A stretch of DNA of 64,000 bases from Lachnospiraceae bacterium. GTDB lineage: Bacteria; Bacillota; Clostridia; Lachnospirales; Lachnospiraceae. The notes under the pieces are model-generated. The model was not told the origin of the DNA. It ran no database searches and saw only the letters and a program-made list of their open reading frames with translations. A program made the position numbers and the translations under genes. The stretch lies in the NCBI GenBank assembly GCA_030523275.1, contig JAUNIX010000009.1, positions 1 to 64,000 of the forward strand, given 5' to 3'. This document shows positions 33,839-42,632 of the stretch, one piece after another (the stretch's first letter is position 1; each line of letters begins with the position of its first letter).

Positions 33839-34777
33839 TTACTTATATGCAGTTGCTATTTTGATTCCCGTATAATAATATTTTAAAATTTTTTTATAAT
33901 CGGAACCTTTTTTTGCCATCTCATTCGCACCATATTGGCTCAATCCCAGTCCATGACCTTTTCCAAGCGAAATGACTCTCATTTTGTGATCATGATCTTC
34001 GATATAAAAATTGGTCGAATGCAATCCAAATATCTCCTTCCAATCTTCTCCAGAAAATTTTGTGTCACCCACTTTTATTGTTTTCACGTAACCAGATGTT
34101 GTTTTTGAAGTCACAGATATTTGTTTTTCCAGTTGTTCCAATGTCACCTTAGAATCGCTCTTTTTTTGTTTGAGCAATGCCAATGCATCTTCATACTCCC
34201 ACTCCTCCACATGCATGTAATCTGGTGCTTCTACATCGGCACTACTATCAACCGCCTGCAAATATGTAATCGCTTTGCCATATAATTCTTTTGCACTAAC
34301 TGTCGTACCCACACTGACTTCATGATATAACGGTACAATATAAGCTCCTTCCGCCTGCATCACCTTCCCTCTCGTTTCCAAAACTGTTTTTGTCAAAATT
34401 TGAATATTTTTTGTATACTCATTCTCTCCCATTTGTTCTCTTAGTTTATCTTCATTAATATACTTCTCCCCTAATTCCTTGCTTTTGATTTGTTTTTTCC
34501 CATTCATTTGTTGTAAAATACTTGTCCGAATGATGACTGCTTGTGCTTTGATCGCCTCATATTCGGAATTGGTATCAATTTCTGACGGCAACACCCCTAC
34601 AATATATTGATCAAGATCATAAGTGTTTCCTGAATCATCTTCAATCACATAACCACTTTCTACATCAGAAATATCCGGAAGCCTGTCCACATTAAGTCCA
34701 TTGAATGCAACATAAAACAATAAAGGAAAACCGATTAAAATTCCTGTCAACACAAATATATTTGAAATAAATCTCAC
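33839..34777 (-). CDS. spoIID: Stage II sporulation protein D
   Basis: Lytic transglycosylase of the engulfment machinery, anchored in the mother-cell membrane. A membrane helix lies near the N-terminus (about residues 5-26). The SpoIID domain has VGVLPSEIDTNSEYEAIKAQ with a candidate catalytic glutamate, then AVIIRTSIL, VSVGTTVSAKELYG and the end block GHGLGLSQYGANEMAKKG. The start is taken as the GTG at 34777 because AGAGGAG ends 5 bases before it; two upstream ATG/GTG codons lack a site. It precedes spoIIQ by 63 bases, the usual clostridial order. Confidence 0.92.
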   Translation of the reverse strand: MRFISNIFVLTGILIGFPLLFYVAFNGLNVDRLPDISDVESGYVIEDDSGNTYDLDQYIVGVLPSEIDTNSEYEAIKAQAVIIRTSILQQMNGKKQIKSKELGEKYINEDKLREQMGENEYTKNIQILTKTVLETRGKVMQAEGAYIVPLYHEVSVGTTVSAKELYGKAITYLQAVDSSADVEAPDYMHVEEWEYEDALALLKQKKSDSKVTLEQLEKQISVTSKTTSGYVKTIKVGDTKFSGEDWKEIFGLHSTNFYIEDHDHKMRVISLGKGHGLGLSQYGANEMAKKGSDYKKILKYYYTGIKIATAYK

Positions 34778-34864
34778 ACTGACTCCTCTTTTCTCAATCA
34801 TACTATTTTTGTCTAACACATTTTACAGCTTATTCTAAATGGTTACACTATTTTAATATATGAA

Positions 34865-34892
34865 AAAAGCAGGTGAAATATCACCTGCTTTT
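34865..34892 (-). terminator. Terminator of glgP
   Basis: A perfect 12-bp stem AAAAGCAGGTGA/TCACCTGCTTTT with a 4-base loop and a T run on the minus strand, about 20 bases after the glgP stop. Confidence 0.92.
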
Positions 34893-34911
34893 AAAAGAAT
34901 CATCTTCTATT

Positions 34912-37344
34912 CTATTTTGTTAAATCAATCTTTTCTAATTTCCAGATTTCCTGAGCATACTGCTCGATTGTTCTATCTGCTGTGAATTTACCAGATTTTG
35001 CAATATTTAAGATTGCAGATTTTGCCCATGCAGATTCGTCTTTGTATGCTTCGTTCACTTTTTCCTGTGCAGCTACATAAGAATCAAAGTCAAGTAATGT
35101 GAAATACTGATCTTTGTTCAATAAAGAGTTATAAATTTCTCTAAATAACTCTGGATTTTCTGGAGAATAATATCCATTGATCAACTGAGTCATAACCTTA
35201 CGGATTTCCATGTTGGAATTATAAATATCATGAGGGTTATATCCGCCATTCTTCTCATAATCCATAATTTCATCTGCACTCTTACCAAAGATAAATGCAT
35301 TTTCTTCGCCAACTTCTTCTACGATTTCTACATTGGCACCATCCATTGTACCTAAAGTTAAAGCACCGTTTAACATAAATTTCATATTTCCTGTACCAGA
35401 TGCTTCTTTCGAAGCGGTTGAAATCTGTTCCGATACATCTGCTGCTGCGAAAATAATTTCTGCATTTGATACACGATAATCTTCAATAAATACAACTTTT
35501 AATTTACCATTGATTGATGTATCGTTGTTAATACGATCAGCAACAGAGTTAATTAACTTGATTGTTAATTTAGCAGTACTATAACCAGCTGCTGCTTTCG
35601 CACCAAAAATGAATGTACGAGGCACAATATCCATATCTGGATGTTCTTTGATCTGATTATATAAATACATAACGTGTAAGATATTTAATAACTGACGTTT
35701 GTATTCATGTAAACGTTTTACCTGACAATCAAAGATAGAACGAGGATCCACATCAACACCATTATGTTCTTTGATGTATTTTGCCAGACGAAGTTTATTT
35801 TTATATTTAATATTTAAGAATTCCTGCTGTGCTTTTTCATCATCCGCATAAATTGCAAGTTTTCCAATATGAGGAAGATCAGTAATCCATTCGTCTCCAA
35901 TTTTATCAGTAACCCAGTCAGCTAACAATGGATCACCATGTAATAAGAATCTTCTCTGTGTAATTCCGTTTGTCTTGTTGTTAAACTGTTCTGGTCTCAT
36001 TTCATAGAAATCTTTTAATTCACGTTTCTTTAAGATTTCAGTATGAAGTCTTGCTACACCATTTACAGAATAGCTTCCTGCAATCGCAAGGTGAGCCATA
36101 CGAACCTGACCATCATAAAGAATTGCCATGCTTGCAACTTTTTCAGGCTGATTTGGATATTTTTCCTGAATCTGTCTTACGTAACGAGCATTGATTTCTT
36201 CAACGATCTGATATACACGAGGAAGTAATCTTGAGAATAACTCAATTGGCCATTTTTCTAATGCTTCTGACATGATTGTGTGGTTTGTATATGCGCATGT
36301 ATGGCATACGATATCCCATGCATCATCCCAGCCAAGACCTTCTTCATCAATTAAAATTCTCATCAATTCAGCTACTGCTACTGTTGGATGAGTATCGTTT
36401 AACTGGAAGACCACTTTATTTGGTAAATCATGGATATCGTCATTAAAATTCTTAAATCTATCAATTGCATTTTGAACAGATGCAGACACAAAGAAATACT
36501 GCTGTTTTAAACGTAATTCTTTTCCTGAGTAATGATTATCATTTGGATATAATACTTCAGAAATATTTCTTGCTAAATTCTGTTCTTCTACTGCTTTCTG
36601 ATAATCTCCCTGGTCAAAAGAAGATAAATTAAATGTCTGAATTGCTTCTGCATCCCAGATACGAAGTGTATTTACTACACCATTGCCATATCCTAAAACT
36701 GGCATATCATATGGTACTGCACGAACCTGCTGGTATCCTTTCTGGACAAAATGTCTTTTTCCAGTATCATCAATTTCTACTTCAACATATCCACCAAATT
36801 TAACAGTTTTTGCATATTCTTCACGACGGATTTCAAATGGATTTCCATCTTTTAACCAATCATCTGGTTTTTCAATCTGGTAACCGTTTTCGATTGCCTG
36901 TTTGAACATACCATAATGATAACGAATACCACAACCATATGCTGGATAACCAAGAGTTGCAAGGGAATCTAAGAAGCATGCTGCCAAACGTCCTAAACCA
37001 CCATTACCTAATGCTGCATCTCTTTCCTGATCCTCAATGACATTAATGTCTAAACCTAATTCATCTAATGCTTCTGCAATTTCTTTGTAATGAGTTAAGT
37101 TGATCATGTTGTTACCTAACGCACGACCCATTAAGAATTCCATGGAAAGATAAAAAACTGTTTTTTTGTTCTGTTCCTTGTATTCTCTCTGAGATTTGAT
37201 CCAATCATCCATCATCAGATCTTTTACTGCATAAGCAACTGCCATATAAAGCTGTTTATCTGTCGCTTCATCCATCTCTCTACGATATAAACTCTTTACA
37301 TTTTCTACTACTGCTTGTTTGAATTTTCTCTTATTAAACTTCAT
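34912..37344 (-). CDS. glgP: Glycogen/starch/alpha-glucan phosphorylase
   Basis: Releases glucose 1-phosphate from alpha-1,4-glucans. Length 810 residues, the usual size. Visible blocks are KTVFYLSMEFLMGRALGNNMINL near residue 45, DAALGNGGLGRLAACFLDS near 105, YGCGIRYHYGMFKQ, NDTHPTVAVAELMRIL, and the PLP site EASGTGNMKFMLNGAL with the lysine near residue 655. It is cytoplasmic and needs PLP. The gene follows ileS by about 40 bases, and no other glycogen gene is next to it, so co-transcription with ileS is possible but may be incidental. Confidence 0.96.
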   Translation of the reverse strand: MKFNKRKFKQAVVENVKSLYRREMDEATDKQLYMAVAYAVKDLMMDDWIKSQREYKEQNKKTVFYLSMEFLMGRALGNNMINLTHYKEIAEALDELGLDINVIEDQERDAALGNGGLGRLAACFLDSLATLGYPAYGCGIRYHYGMFKQAIENGYQIEKPDDWLKDGNPFEIRREEYAKTVKFGGYVEVEIDDTGKRHFVQKGYQQVRAVPYDMPVLGYGNGVVNTLRIWDAEAIQTFNLSSFDQGDYQKAVEEQNLARNISEVLYPNDNHYSGKELRLKQQYFFVSASVQNAIDRFKNFNDDIHDLPNKVVFQLNDTHPTVAVAELMRILIDEEGLGWDDAWDIVCHTCAYTNHTIMSEALEKWPIELFSRLLPRVYQIVEEINARYVRQIQEKYPNQPEKVASMAILYDGQVRMAHLAIAGSYSVNGVARLHTEILKKRELKDFYEMRPEQFNNKTNGITQRRFLLHGDPLLADWVTDKIGDEWITDLPHIGKLAIYADDEKAQQEFLNIKYKNKLRLAKYIKEHNGVDVDPRSIFDCQVKRLHEYKRQLLNILHVMYLYNQIKEHPDMDIVPRTFIFGAKAAAGYSTAKLTIKLINSVADRINNDTSINGKLKVVFIEDYRVSNAEIIFAAADVSEQISTASKEASGTGNMKFMLNGALTLGTMDGANVEIVEEVGEENAFIFGKSADEIMDYEKNGGYNPHDIYNSNMEIRKVMTQLINGYYSPENPELFREIYNSLLNKDQYFTLLDFDSYVAAQEKVNEAYKDESAWAKSAILNIAKSGKFTADRTIEQYAQEIWKLEKIDLTK

Positions 37345-37383
37345 AATTTACCCTCTTTCGTCTCACTAATAACTATTTGAGTT

Positions 37384-40300
37384 TTACAGTTTCTGTACAC
37401 CTAAAATTACAGTCTCGCCATTGATGTTCCATTCTTTGGTGTATCCTTCCGCTTTTTCAAGTTCAATCGCTTCACATAATACATCATTTTGGATCATTTG
37501 TCTATTTTTATCCATAATTTCGGCGATTTTCACACTTTTTTCGCTTGAAACCTTGATTTTATCGGTAACTTCAAAGCCTGCTTCCTTACGCATCGTCTGA
37601 ATTTTACTGATAATCTCGCGGACAAATCCCTCTTCAATCAACTCATCTGTTAAGTTTGTATCAAGAACAACGGTTACTCCTTTATCCTGTTCGGTTACAT
37701 ATCCTTCCATTTTAATCATCTGGATCAATAAATCTTCTTCTGCAAGTTCTACCTGATCACCATCAATTTCGAATGCAATTTTTCCATTTGCATCTAACTC
37801 TGCTTTCGCGGCATTTCCATCGATGTTAGAAAGGTAATTACGGATTGCTCCAACTTTCTTTCCATATTTTGGTCCAACGGTACGTAACTGTGGTTTAAAT
37901 TCATATGTTGTAAAAGAGGAAACATCATCTTTAAATGCAACTGATTTTACATTTAATTCGTCCTCGATGATTTCTTTATAAAATTCAGAAAGTTCAGAAT
38001 CAGCTTTTACATACATATTTCCAATTGGCTGTCTATTTTTGATGTTCGATGCGTTACGACATGCACGACCAAGTACAACGATCTTAAGTACCATTTCCAT
38101 GTTTTCTTCTAACTCTGTATCGATCATAGCCTCATCTACAATTGGGAAGTCACATAAATGAATACTTTCCGGAGCAGAAGAATCAACACTACAAACTAAA
38201 TTCTGGTAAATTTCTTCTGTCATAAACGGAATCATTGGTGCTGCAGCCTTGCAGATTGTCACTAATGCTGTATAAAGTGTCATATAAGCATTGATCTTAT
38301 CCTGTGGCATTCCTTTTTGCCAGAAACGGTTACGGCTTCTTCTTACATACCAGTTACTCATATCATCTACAAATTCCTGAAGAGCTCTTGCTGTTTCTGG
38401 AATTCTGTAATTAGATAAGTTTTCATCCACTGATTTTGTTACGGAATTTAACTTAGATAATAACCATTTATCCATAACCGATAACTTATCATATTCTAAT
38501 TCATATTTTGTTGGGTCAAATTCATCAATATTCGCATACAATACATAAAATGCATACGTATTCCATAAAGTACCCATGAATTTACGCTGACCTTCCATAA
38601 CTGCTTTACCGTGGAAACGATTTGGCAGCCAAGGGGCACTATTTACATAGAAATACCAACGAATGGCATCTGCTCCATATTGCTCTAATGCTTCAAATGG
38701 ATCTACTGCATTTCCTTTAGACTTACTCATCTTCTGTCCATTTTCGTCCTGAACATGACCTAATACAATAACGTTCTTATATGGTGCCTTATTGAAAATC
38801 AAAGTAGAAATTGCCAATAAGGAATAGAACCATCCACGTGTCTGGTCAACTGCCTCAGAAATAAAATCTGCTGGGAACTGTGCTTCAAATAAATCTTTAT
38901 TTTCAAATGGATAATGATGCTGTGCAAATGGCATGGAACCAGAATCAAACCAACAGTCGATTACTTCCGGTACACGATGCATTTGTTTTCCACATTGAGG
39001 ACACTTAATTGTCACATCATCGATATATGGTCTATGAAGTTCGATATCGTCTGGACAATTATCAGACATTGATTTCAGTTCTTCGATGGAACCAATTGCA
39101 TGCTGATGTCCGCACTCACATTCCCATACATTTAATGGAGTTCCCCAATAACGGTTACGAGAAATACCCCAATCCTGAACATTTTCTAACCAGTCGCCAA
39201 AACGTCCTTTACCGATTGTCTCTGGAATCCAGTTGATGGTATTATTATTTTTGATCAAATCTTCCTTGACCTCTGTCATCTTAATGAACCATGATTCACG
39301 TGCATAGTAAATAAGAGGAGTATCGCATCTCCAACAATGAGGATAGCTGTGTTCAAATTTAGGAGCATCAAATAATAATCCTCTGTCTTCTAAATCCTGT
39401 AAAATAGGCATATCTGCTTTTTTACAGAAAGTTCCTGCCCAAGGAGTTTCTTCTGTCATTTCACCTTTGCTGTTAACTAATTGTACAAATGGTAAATCAT
39501 AATTTCTACCAACAACACTATCGTCTTCACCAAACGCTGGAGCAATATGAACAACACCAGTACCATCTGTCAAGGTAACATAGCTATCGCAAGTCACATA
39601 ATATGCTTTTTTATTTGGAGATACAAAATCAAATAATGGTTCGTATTCTTTATATTCTAAATCTTTACCGATATAAGTTTCTAATACTTCGACATCTTCG
39701 CCTAAAACAGTGGCAACTAAAGCTTCTGCCATATAATAAGTGTATTCTCCGGCTTTTACTTTCACATAAGTTTCTACCGGGTTTACACAAAGTGCTACGT
39801 TAGAAGGTAAAGTCCAAGGAGTTGTTGTCCATGCTAAAATATAAGCATCTTCTCCTTTTACTTTAAAACGGACAACCGCAGAACGTTCTTTTACATCCTT
39901 ATATCCCTGTGCAACTTCATGGCTTGATAAAGGAGTACCACAACGTGGACAATAAGGTACGATCTTATGACCTTTGTACAATAAGCCTTTATCCCAAATC
40001 TTTTTTAATGCCCACCATTCGGATTCAATAAAGTTATTATCATAGGTAACATATGGATTATCCATATCAGCCCAGAAACCAACTGTTCCTGAAAAATCTT
40101 CCCACATACCCTTATATTTCCATACACTTTCCTTGCAGTGTTCGATAAATGGTTCTAATCCATATTCTTCAATCTGCTCTTTTCCATCTAAACCAAGCAT
40201 TTTTTCTACTTCTAATTCAACTGGAAGACCGTGGGTATCCCATCCTGCTTTACGTGGAACCATGTTCCCTTTCATCGTCTGGTAACGTGGAATCATATCT

Positions 40301-40497
40301 TTAATAACACGAGTTAATACATGTCCGATATGAGGTTTTCCATTTGCAGTTGGAGGTCCATCATAAAAGGTATAGCTTGGAGAACCTTCTCGAAGTTCAA
40401 TACTTTTTTCAAAAATATTATTTTCACGCCAAAATTTTTCTGTCTGTTTTTCTCTTTCCACAAAATTCAAGTCGGGACTGACTTTTTTGTACAACAT
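37384..40497 (-). CDS. ileS: Isoleucyl-tRNA synthetase
   Basis: Class I synthetase charging tRNA-Ile. At 1037 residues it is the longer type. The HIGH motif is GKPHIGHVLTR near residue 55. The editing domain carries WTTTPWTLPSNVALCV and the TGVVHIAPAFGEDD block. The KMSKS motif is GQKMSKSKGNAVDP near residue 590, with DQTRGWFYS just before. CPRC and CPQC pairs sit within the middle region. A T-box leader with an ATC specifier lies upstream, so expression should rise when tRNA-Ile is uncharged. The start has GGAGG 7 bases upstream. Confidence 0.97.
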   Translation of the reverse strand: MLYKKVSPDLNFVEREKQTEKFWRENNIFEKSIELREGSPSYTFYDGPPTANGKPHIGHVLTRVIKDMIPRYQTMKGNMVPRKAGWDTHGLPVELEVEKMLGLDGKEQIEEYGLEPFIEHCKESVWKYKGMWEDFSGTVGFWADMDNPYVTYDNNFIESEWWALKKIWDKGLLYKGHKIVPYCPRCGTPLSSHEVAQGYKDVKERSAVVRFKVKGEDAYILAWTTTPWTLPSNVALCVNPVETYVKVKAGEYTYYMAEALVATVLGEDVEVLETYIGKDLEYKEYEPLFDFVSPNKKAYYVTCDSYVTLTDGTGVVHIAPAFGEDDSVVGRNYDLPFVQLVNSKGEMTEETPWAGTFCKKADMPILQDLEDRGLLFDAPKFEHSYPHCWRCDTPLIYYARESWFIKMTEVKEDLIKNNNTINWIPETIGKGRFGDWLENVQDWGISRNRYWGTPLNVWECECGHQHAIGSIEELKSMSDNCPDDIELHRPYIDDVTIKCPQCGKQMHRVPEVIDCWFDSGSMPFAQHHYPFENKDLFEAQFPADFISEAVDQTRGWFYSLLAISTLIFNKAPYKNVIVLGHVQDENGQKMSKSKGNAVDPFEALEQYGADAIRWYFYVNSAPWLPNRFHGKAVMEGQRKFMGTLWNTYAFYVLYANIDEFDPTKYELEYDKLSVMDKWLLSKLNSVTKSVDENLSNYRIPETARALQEFVDDMSNWYVRRSRNRFWQKGMPQDKINAYMTLYTALVTICKAAAPMIPFMTEEIYQNLVCSVDSSAPESIHLCDFPIVDEAMIDTELEENMEMVLKIVVLGRACRNASNIKNRQPIGNMYVKADSELSEFYKEIIEDELNVKSVAFKDDVSSFTTYEFKPQLRTVGPKYGKKVGAIRNYLSNIDGNAAKAELDANGKIAFEIDGDQVELAEEDLLIQMIKMEGYVTEQDKGVTVVLDTNLTDELIEEGFVREIISKIQTMRKEAGFEVTDKIKVSSEKSVKIAEIMDKNRQMIQNDVLCEAIELEKAEGYTKEWNINGETVILGVQKL

Positions 40498-40559
40498 TAT
40501 ATTTCCTCCTTAATAAAATAATCCTGAAAGAATCTCGTTTTACGAGATTCTCCGCCATG

Positions 40560-40698
40560 ATCAGGTTAGCCATCTCGATTCCGCTTCGCTTCATCTCGCT
40601 TACGACAGAACGCCGTATACATATTGCAACAAAATAATTTTACTGTAAATTAATTTCCAAAAATTATTTTGTTGCAATATGTGCATGGCTAACCTGAT
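40560..40698. repeat. Nested palindromic element in the ileS leader, flanked by 14-bp inverted repeats
   Basis: ATCAGGTTAGCCAT (40560-40573) and ATGGCTAACCTGAT (40685-40698) are perfect inverted repeats. Inside are the core CATCTCGATTCCGCTTCGCT, shared with the 30.6 kb element, and a perfect 21-bp stem (40620-40640 with 40661-40681). A separate 10-bp hairpin (AGAATCTCGT/ACGAGATTCT, 40530-40552) lies on the ileS side. All of this is between the T-box terminator and the ileS ribosome binding site, so it would be in the ileS mRNA. Confidence 0.75.
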
Positions 40699-40708
40699 GC
40701 GAAAAAAA

Positions 40709-40956
40709 GCTCCCATCCTGCAAACAGGATGAGAGCAATATTAGCTTTCATTATACCACCTATTTCACATACAGTCATATGTTATCCATATAACGGTGGA
40801 TACCGGCCTTACCTACTTCATTCAGTTCGGCAGCTAGGGAGTGATATTCACCAATCTCTTACTAGTACCAGGCTTCCACCATCCCCGGTTCGCTATATCG
40901 TTCGGAAAAAAGCTACTGTCTCCGTCATCGCTTTTTCAATTATGTGTTTTCAATCA
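40709..40956 (-). promoter_or_regulatory. T-box riboswitch controlling ileS
   Basis: On the minus strand the leader shows GACGGAGACAGTAG near its 5' end, the apical GGGATGGTGGAAGCC region, a specifier loop GAATATCAC with ATC (Ile) at 40843-40845, and the T-box core AGGTGGTA (40754-40761). It ends in a terminator, GCTCTCATCCTG/CAGGATGGGAGC, with a T run (40709-40736, T run to 40702). These are the parts of a tRNA-sensing antitermination leader, and the specifier agrees with the downstream gene. Confidence 0.92.
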
Positions 40957-40963
40957 CTTCGAT

Positions 40964-40992
40964 ATTTTATTATAGGAATGAAAAAATGTCAA
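40964..40992 (-). promoter_or_regulatory. Promoter of the T-box/ileS transcript
   Basis: On the minus strand TTGACA (40987-40992), a 17-base spacer and TAAAAT (40964-40969), directly upstream of the T-box and just after the HAD gene. Confidence 0.75.
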
Positions 40993-41005
40993 GGGTTTCT
41001 TGCGT

Positions 41006-41914
41006 TTATACCGCCCTTTTATGCCAATATGACTCTTTCTTTTGTGCTTCCCACTCCATGCAGACCTGTTCCAACAAACAAGCAACTGCATCATTTTGGT
41101 TTGTTCCACATATTTCTTTGGAAATATCCTTGATTTCAGTCGTCGCATTTCCCATAGCCACTGTCCTTCCAAATGGCAGGCTAAGGGCAGAACGATCATT
41201 CTCACTATCTCCAACTACAAGTATATCCTCTATAAGAATATTTCTTCTTTTGGCATAATGAAGCAGAGAACTGCCTTTTTGTGCCTCTTCATGCGTTAGT
41301 TCAATATCGTATTCTGAAGTATACGTCATTGCTACTTGCGACAACATCGCACATTTCTTTCTTACCTTTTTCATTCGCTCTATATTCACACTACTGCTGC
41401 ATATCTTATATATTTTTATATCTGAATGAAAAATCTGTGATATTCCATCAAAATAGATTATCTGATCAAATACTTCTTTTAATGCATTTGCCATCTGAAA
41501 ATATAATTTCCCATCTTTCTCATATGCAGGTAAAACCTGTTCTTGATAGTATTTAGCAACTTCAAACGCTGGCACAATGGACACTCTTCCAATGTTTGTA
41601 TAGATATCCACATACATTTCATAAAAATCTAAAATATCCACAATCTCTCTCGCTAACTCAGTGGATAGTGGATGTTCTTCTATCACATCTCCATATCGAT
41701 CGTAAATCACTGCTCCATTCGCACAGATCAGGTCACAACAAATGCCGGCTATATCCAACTCTTTTTTGGCATTTGAAAATTCTCTTCCTGTATTGATGAC
41801 AAAGGTACCACCCATTTGCTTAAATTTTATGATTGCTTGTTTTGTCCTTTCTGTTATCATACTCTTGTCATTTAATAACGTTCCATCCATATCAGTTGCA
41901 AATAATCGAACCAT
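41006..41914 (-). CDS. Cof-type HAD-family phosphatase
   Basis: Cytoplasmic sugar- or nucleotide-phosphate phosphatase of HAD subfamily IIB, 302 residues. Motif I is ATDMDGTLLND at residues 6-16, motif II VINTGRE near 40, the cap domain spans about 85-200, motif III includes the lysine in EEAQKGSSLL, and motif IV is VVGDSENDRSAL near 245 followed by VAMGNA. The substrate cannot be read from sequence. It is a single gene; the ileS promoter starts right behind it. Confidence 0.9.
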   Translation of the reverse strand: MVRLFATDMDGTLLNDKSMITERTKQAIIKFKQMGGTFVINTGREFSNAKKELDIAGICCDLICANGAVIYDRYGDVIEEHPLSTELAREIVDILDFYEMYVDIYTNIGRVSIVPAFEVAKYYQEQVLPAYEKDGKLYFQMANALKEVFDQIIYFDGISQIFHSDIKIYKICSSSVNIERMKKVRKKCAMLSQVAMTYTSEYDIELTHEEAQKGSSLLHYAKRRNILIEDILVVGDSENDRSALSLPFGRTVAMGNATTEIKDISKEICGTNQNDAVACLLEQVCMEWEAQKKESYWHKRAV

Positions 41915-42054
41915 AATCCTTCCCTCCTATTTACACTGATAGTGTAGCAGTCAAATAAAAATTTCAAATAAAGCGAATGTTAAAATTTCTTTATGTTTTA
42001 TGGCACATTACTAATTGTACAATTAGTAATTACACAATTAGCTCAATATTTCTA

Positions 42055-42632
42055 TTATTCATTATCCAATAAGTTTAACCCTTTTAATATTTTAGACAAT
42101 TGTTTTTGCTGTTTTTCATTTATTTCATAAAGTTTACTGCCAATTGCAAATTTATGTGTGGCATTTCCTTCTGAATCTGTGCTAAGTGTCATTTCATATG
42201 TTATCCAATCGGCCGTATATTGCACAGCAATATTATTTGGACACTTGCAGTCCTGTGCACTTTCATTGGAGAACAAAAGCGGACAAGTCTGCCTCGAACT
42301 CCCCAAATCCCTCAGTCTCTGAGGGACTTGCTTCGCTTTGTGCGCCAGATGCAGACTGCTGTAAGCAGTCACATTACCTTATGCATCTGGTCGCATCCTC
42401 GCGGAGCGTTTTTTATTTCATAGGAAATTACAACGTAATTTCCTATGAAATAAAATACCTCTTAAAAGAGCATTAAATTCCTGTCGTTGTTTTTTATTCA
42501 AGATAACTTCTTTCGCAGGTTCCACACTTACATCTTTAATCACTATTCTTTTGCATTCATCGATATCATCATAAGATAGATTGTGACACCCAGTAAGATT
42601 TACAATATAATCGTGAAATTTTTGATTTCTTG
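42055..42632 (-). pseudogene. Putative lipoprotein gene interrupted by a palindromic element
   Basis: Two coding-like pieces in the same frame flank the element at 42272-42453. The 5' piece begins near a lipobox-like LTGC (42586-42597) and reads CHNLSYDDIDECKR and onward to LNKKQRQEFNALLRG. The 3' piece (42055-42271) reads AVQYTADWITYEM to NEKQQKQLSKILKGLNLLDNE and ends in a stop. The two pieces end in similar blocks (NKKQ..LLRG, NEKQ..ILKG), which supports a real ancestral protein with a repeated unit. The element brings an in-frame stop. No start codon or intact hydrophobic signal is left before the lipobox, so the 5' end is also decayed. It follows the anti-sigma gene directly. Confidence 0.6.
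42272..42453. mobile_element. Full-length 182-bp palindromic (MITE/REP-like) element
   Basis: Runs from AACAAAAGCGGACAAGTC to TTTCCTATGAAATAA. It has nested hairpins: GCGGAC/GTC(T)GC at the left, CCCTCAG/CTGAGGG, a CCAGATGCA/TGCATCTGG stem enclosing CTGCT/AGCAG, and a 20-bp right-hand stem (TTTATTTCATAGGAAATTAC with its complement, 3-base loop). A copy of the same length lies at 54586-54767 and shorter ones at 24726, 27244 and 23438. It encodes no protein of its own. It splits the putative lipoprotein gene. No clear target-site duplication was found by eye. Confidence 0.75.

Noticed and set aside
42055..42372. A 105-codon open frame read as one gene
   Set aside because: Its first third is made of the palindromic element and only the C-terminal part looks like protein-coding sequence. 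It is better treated as part of the interrupted gene.
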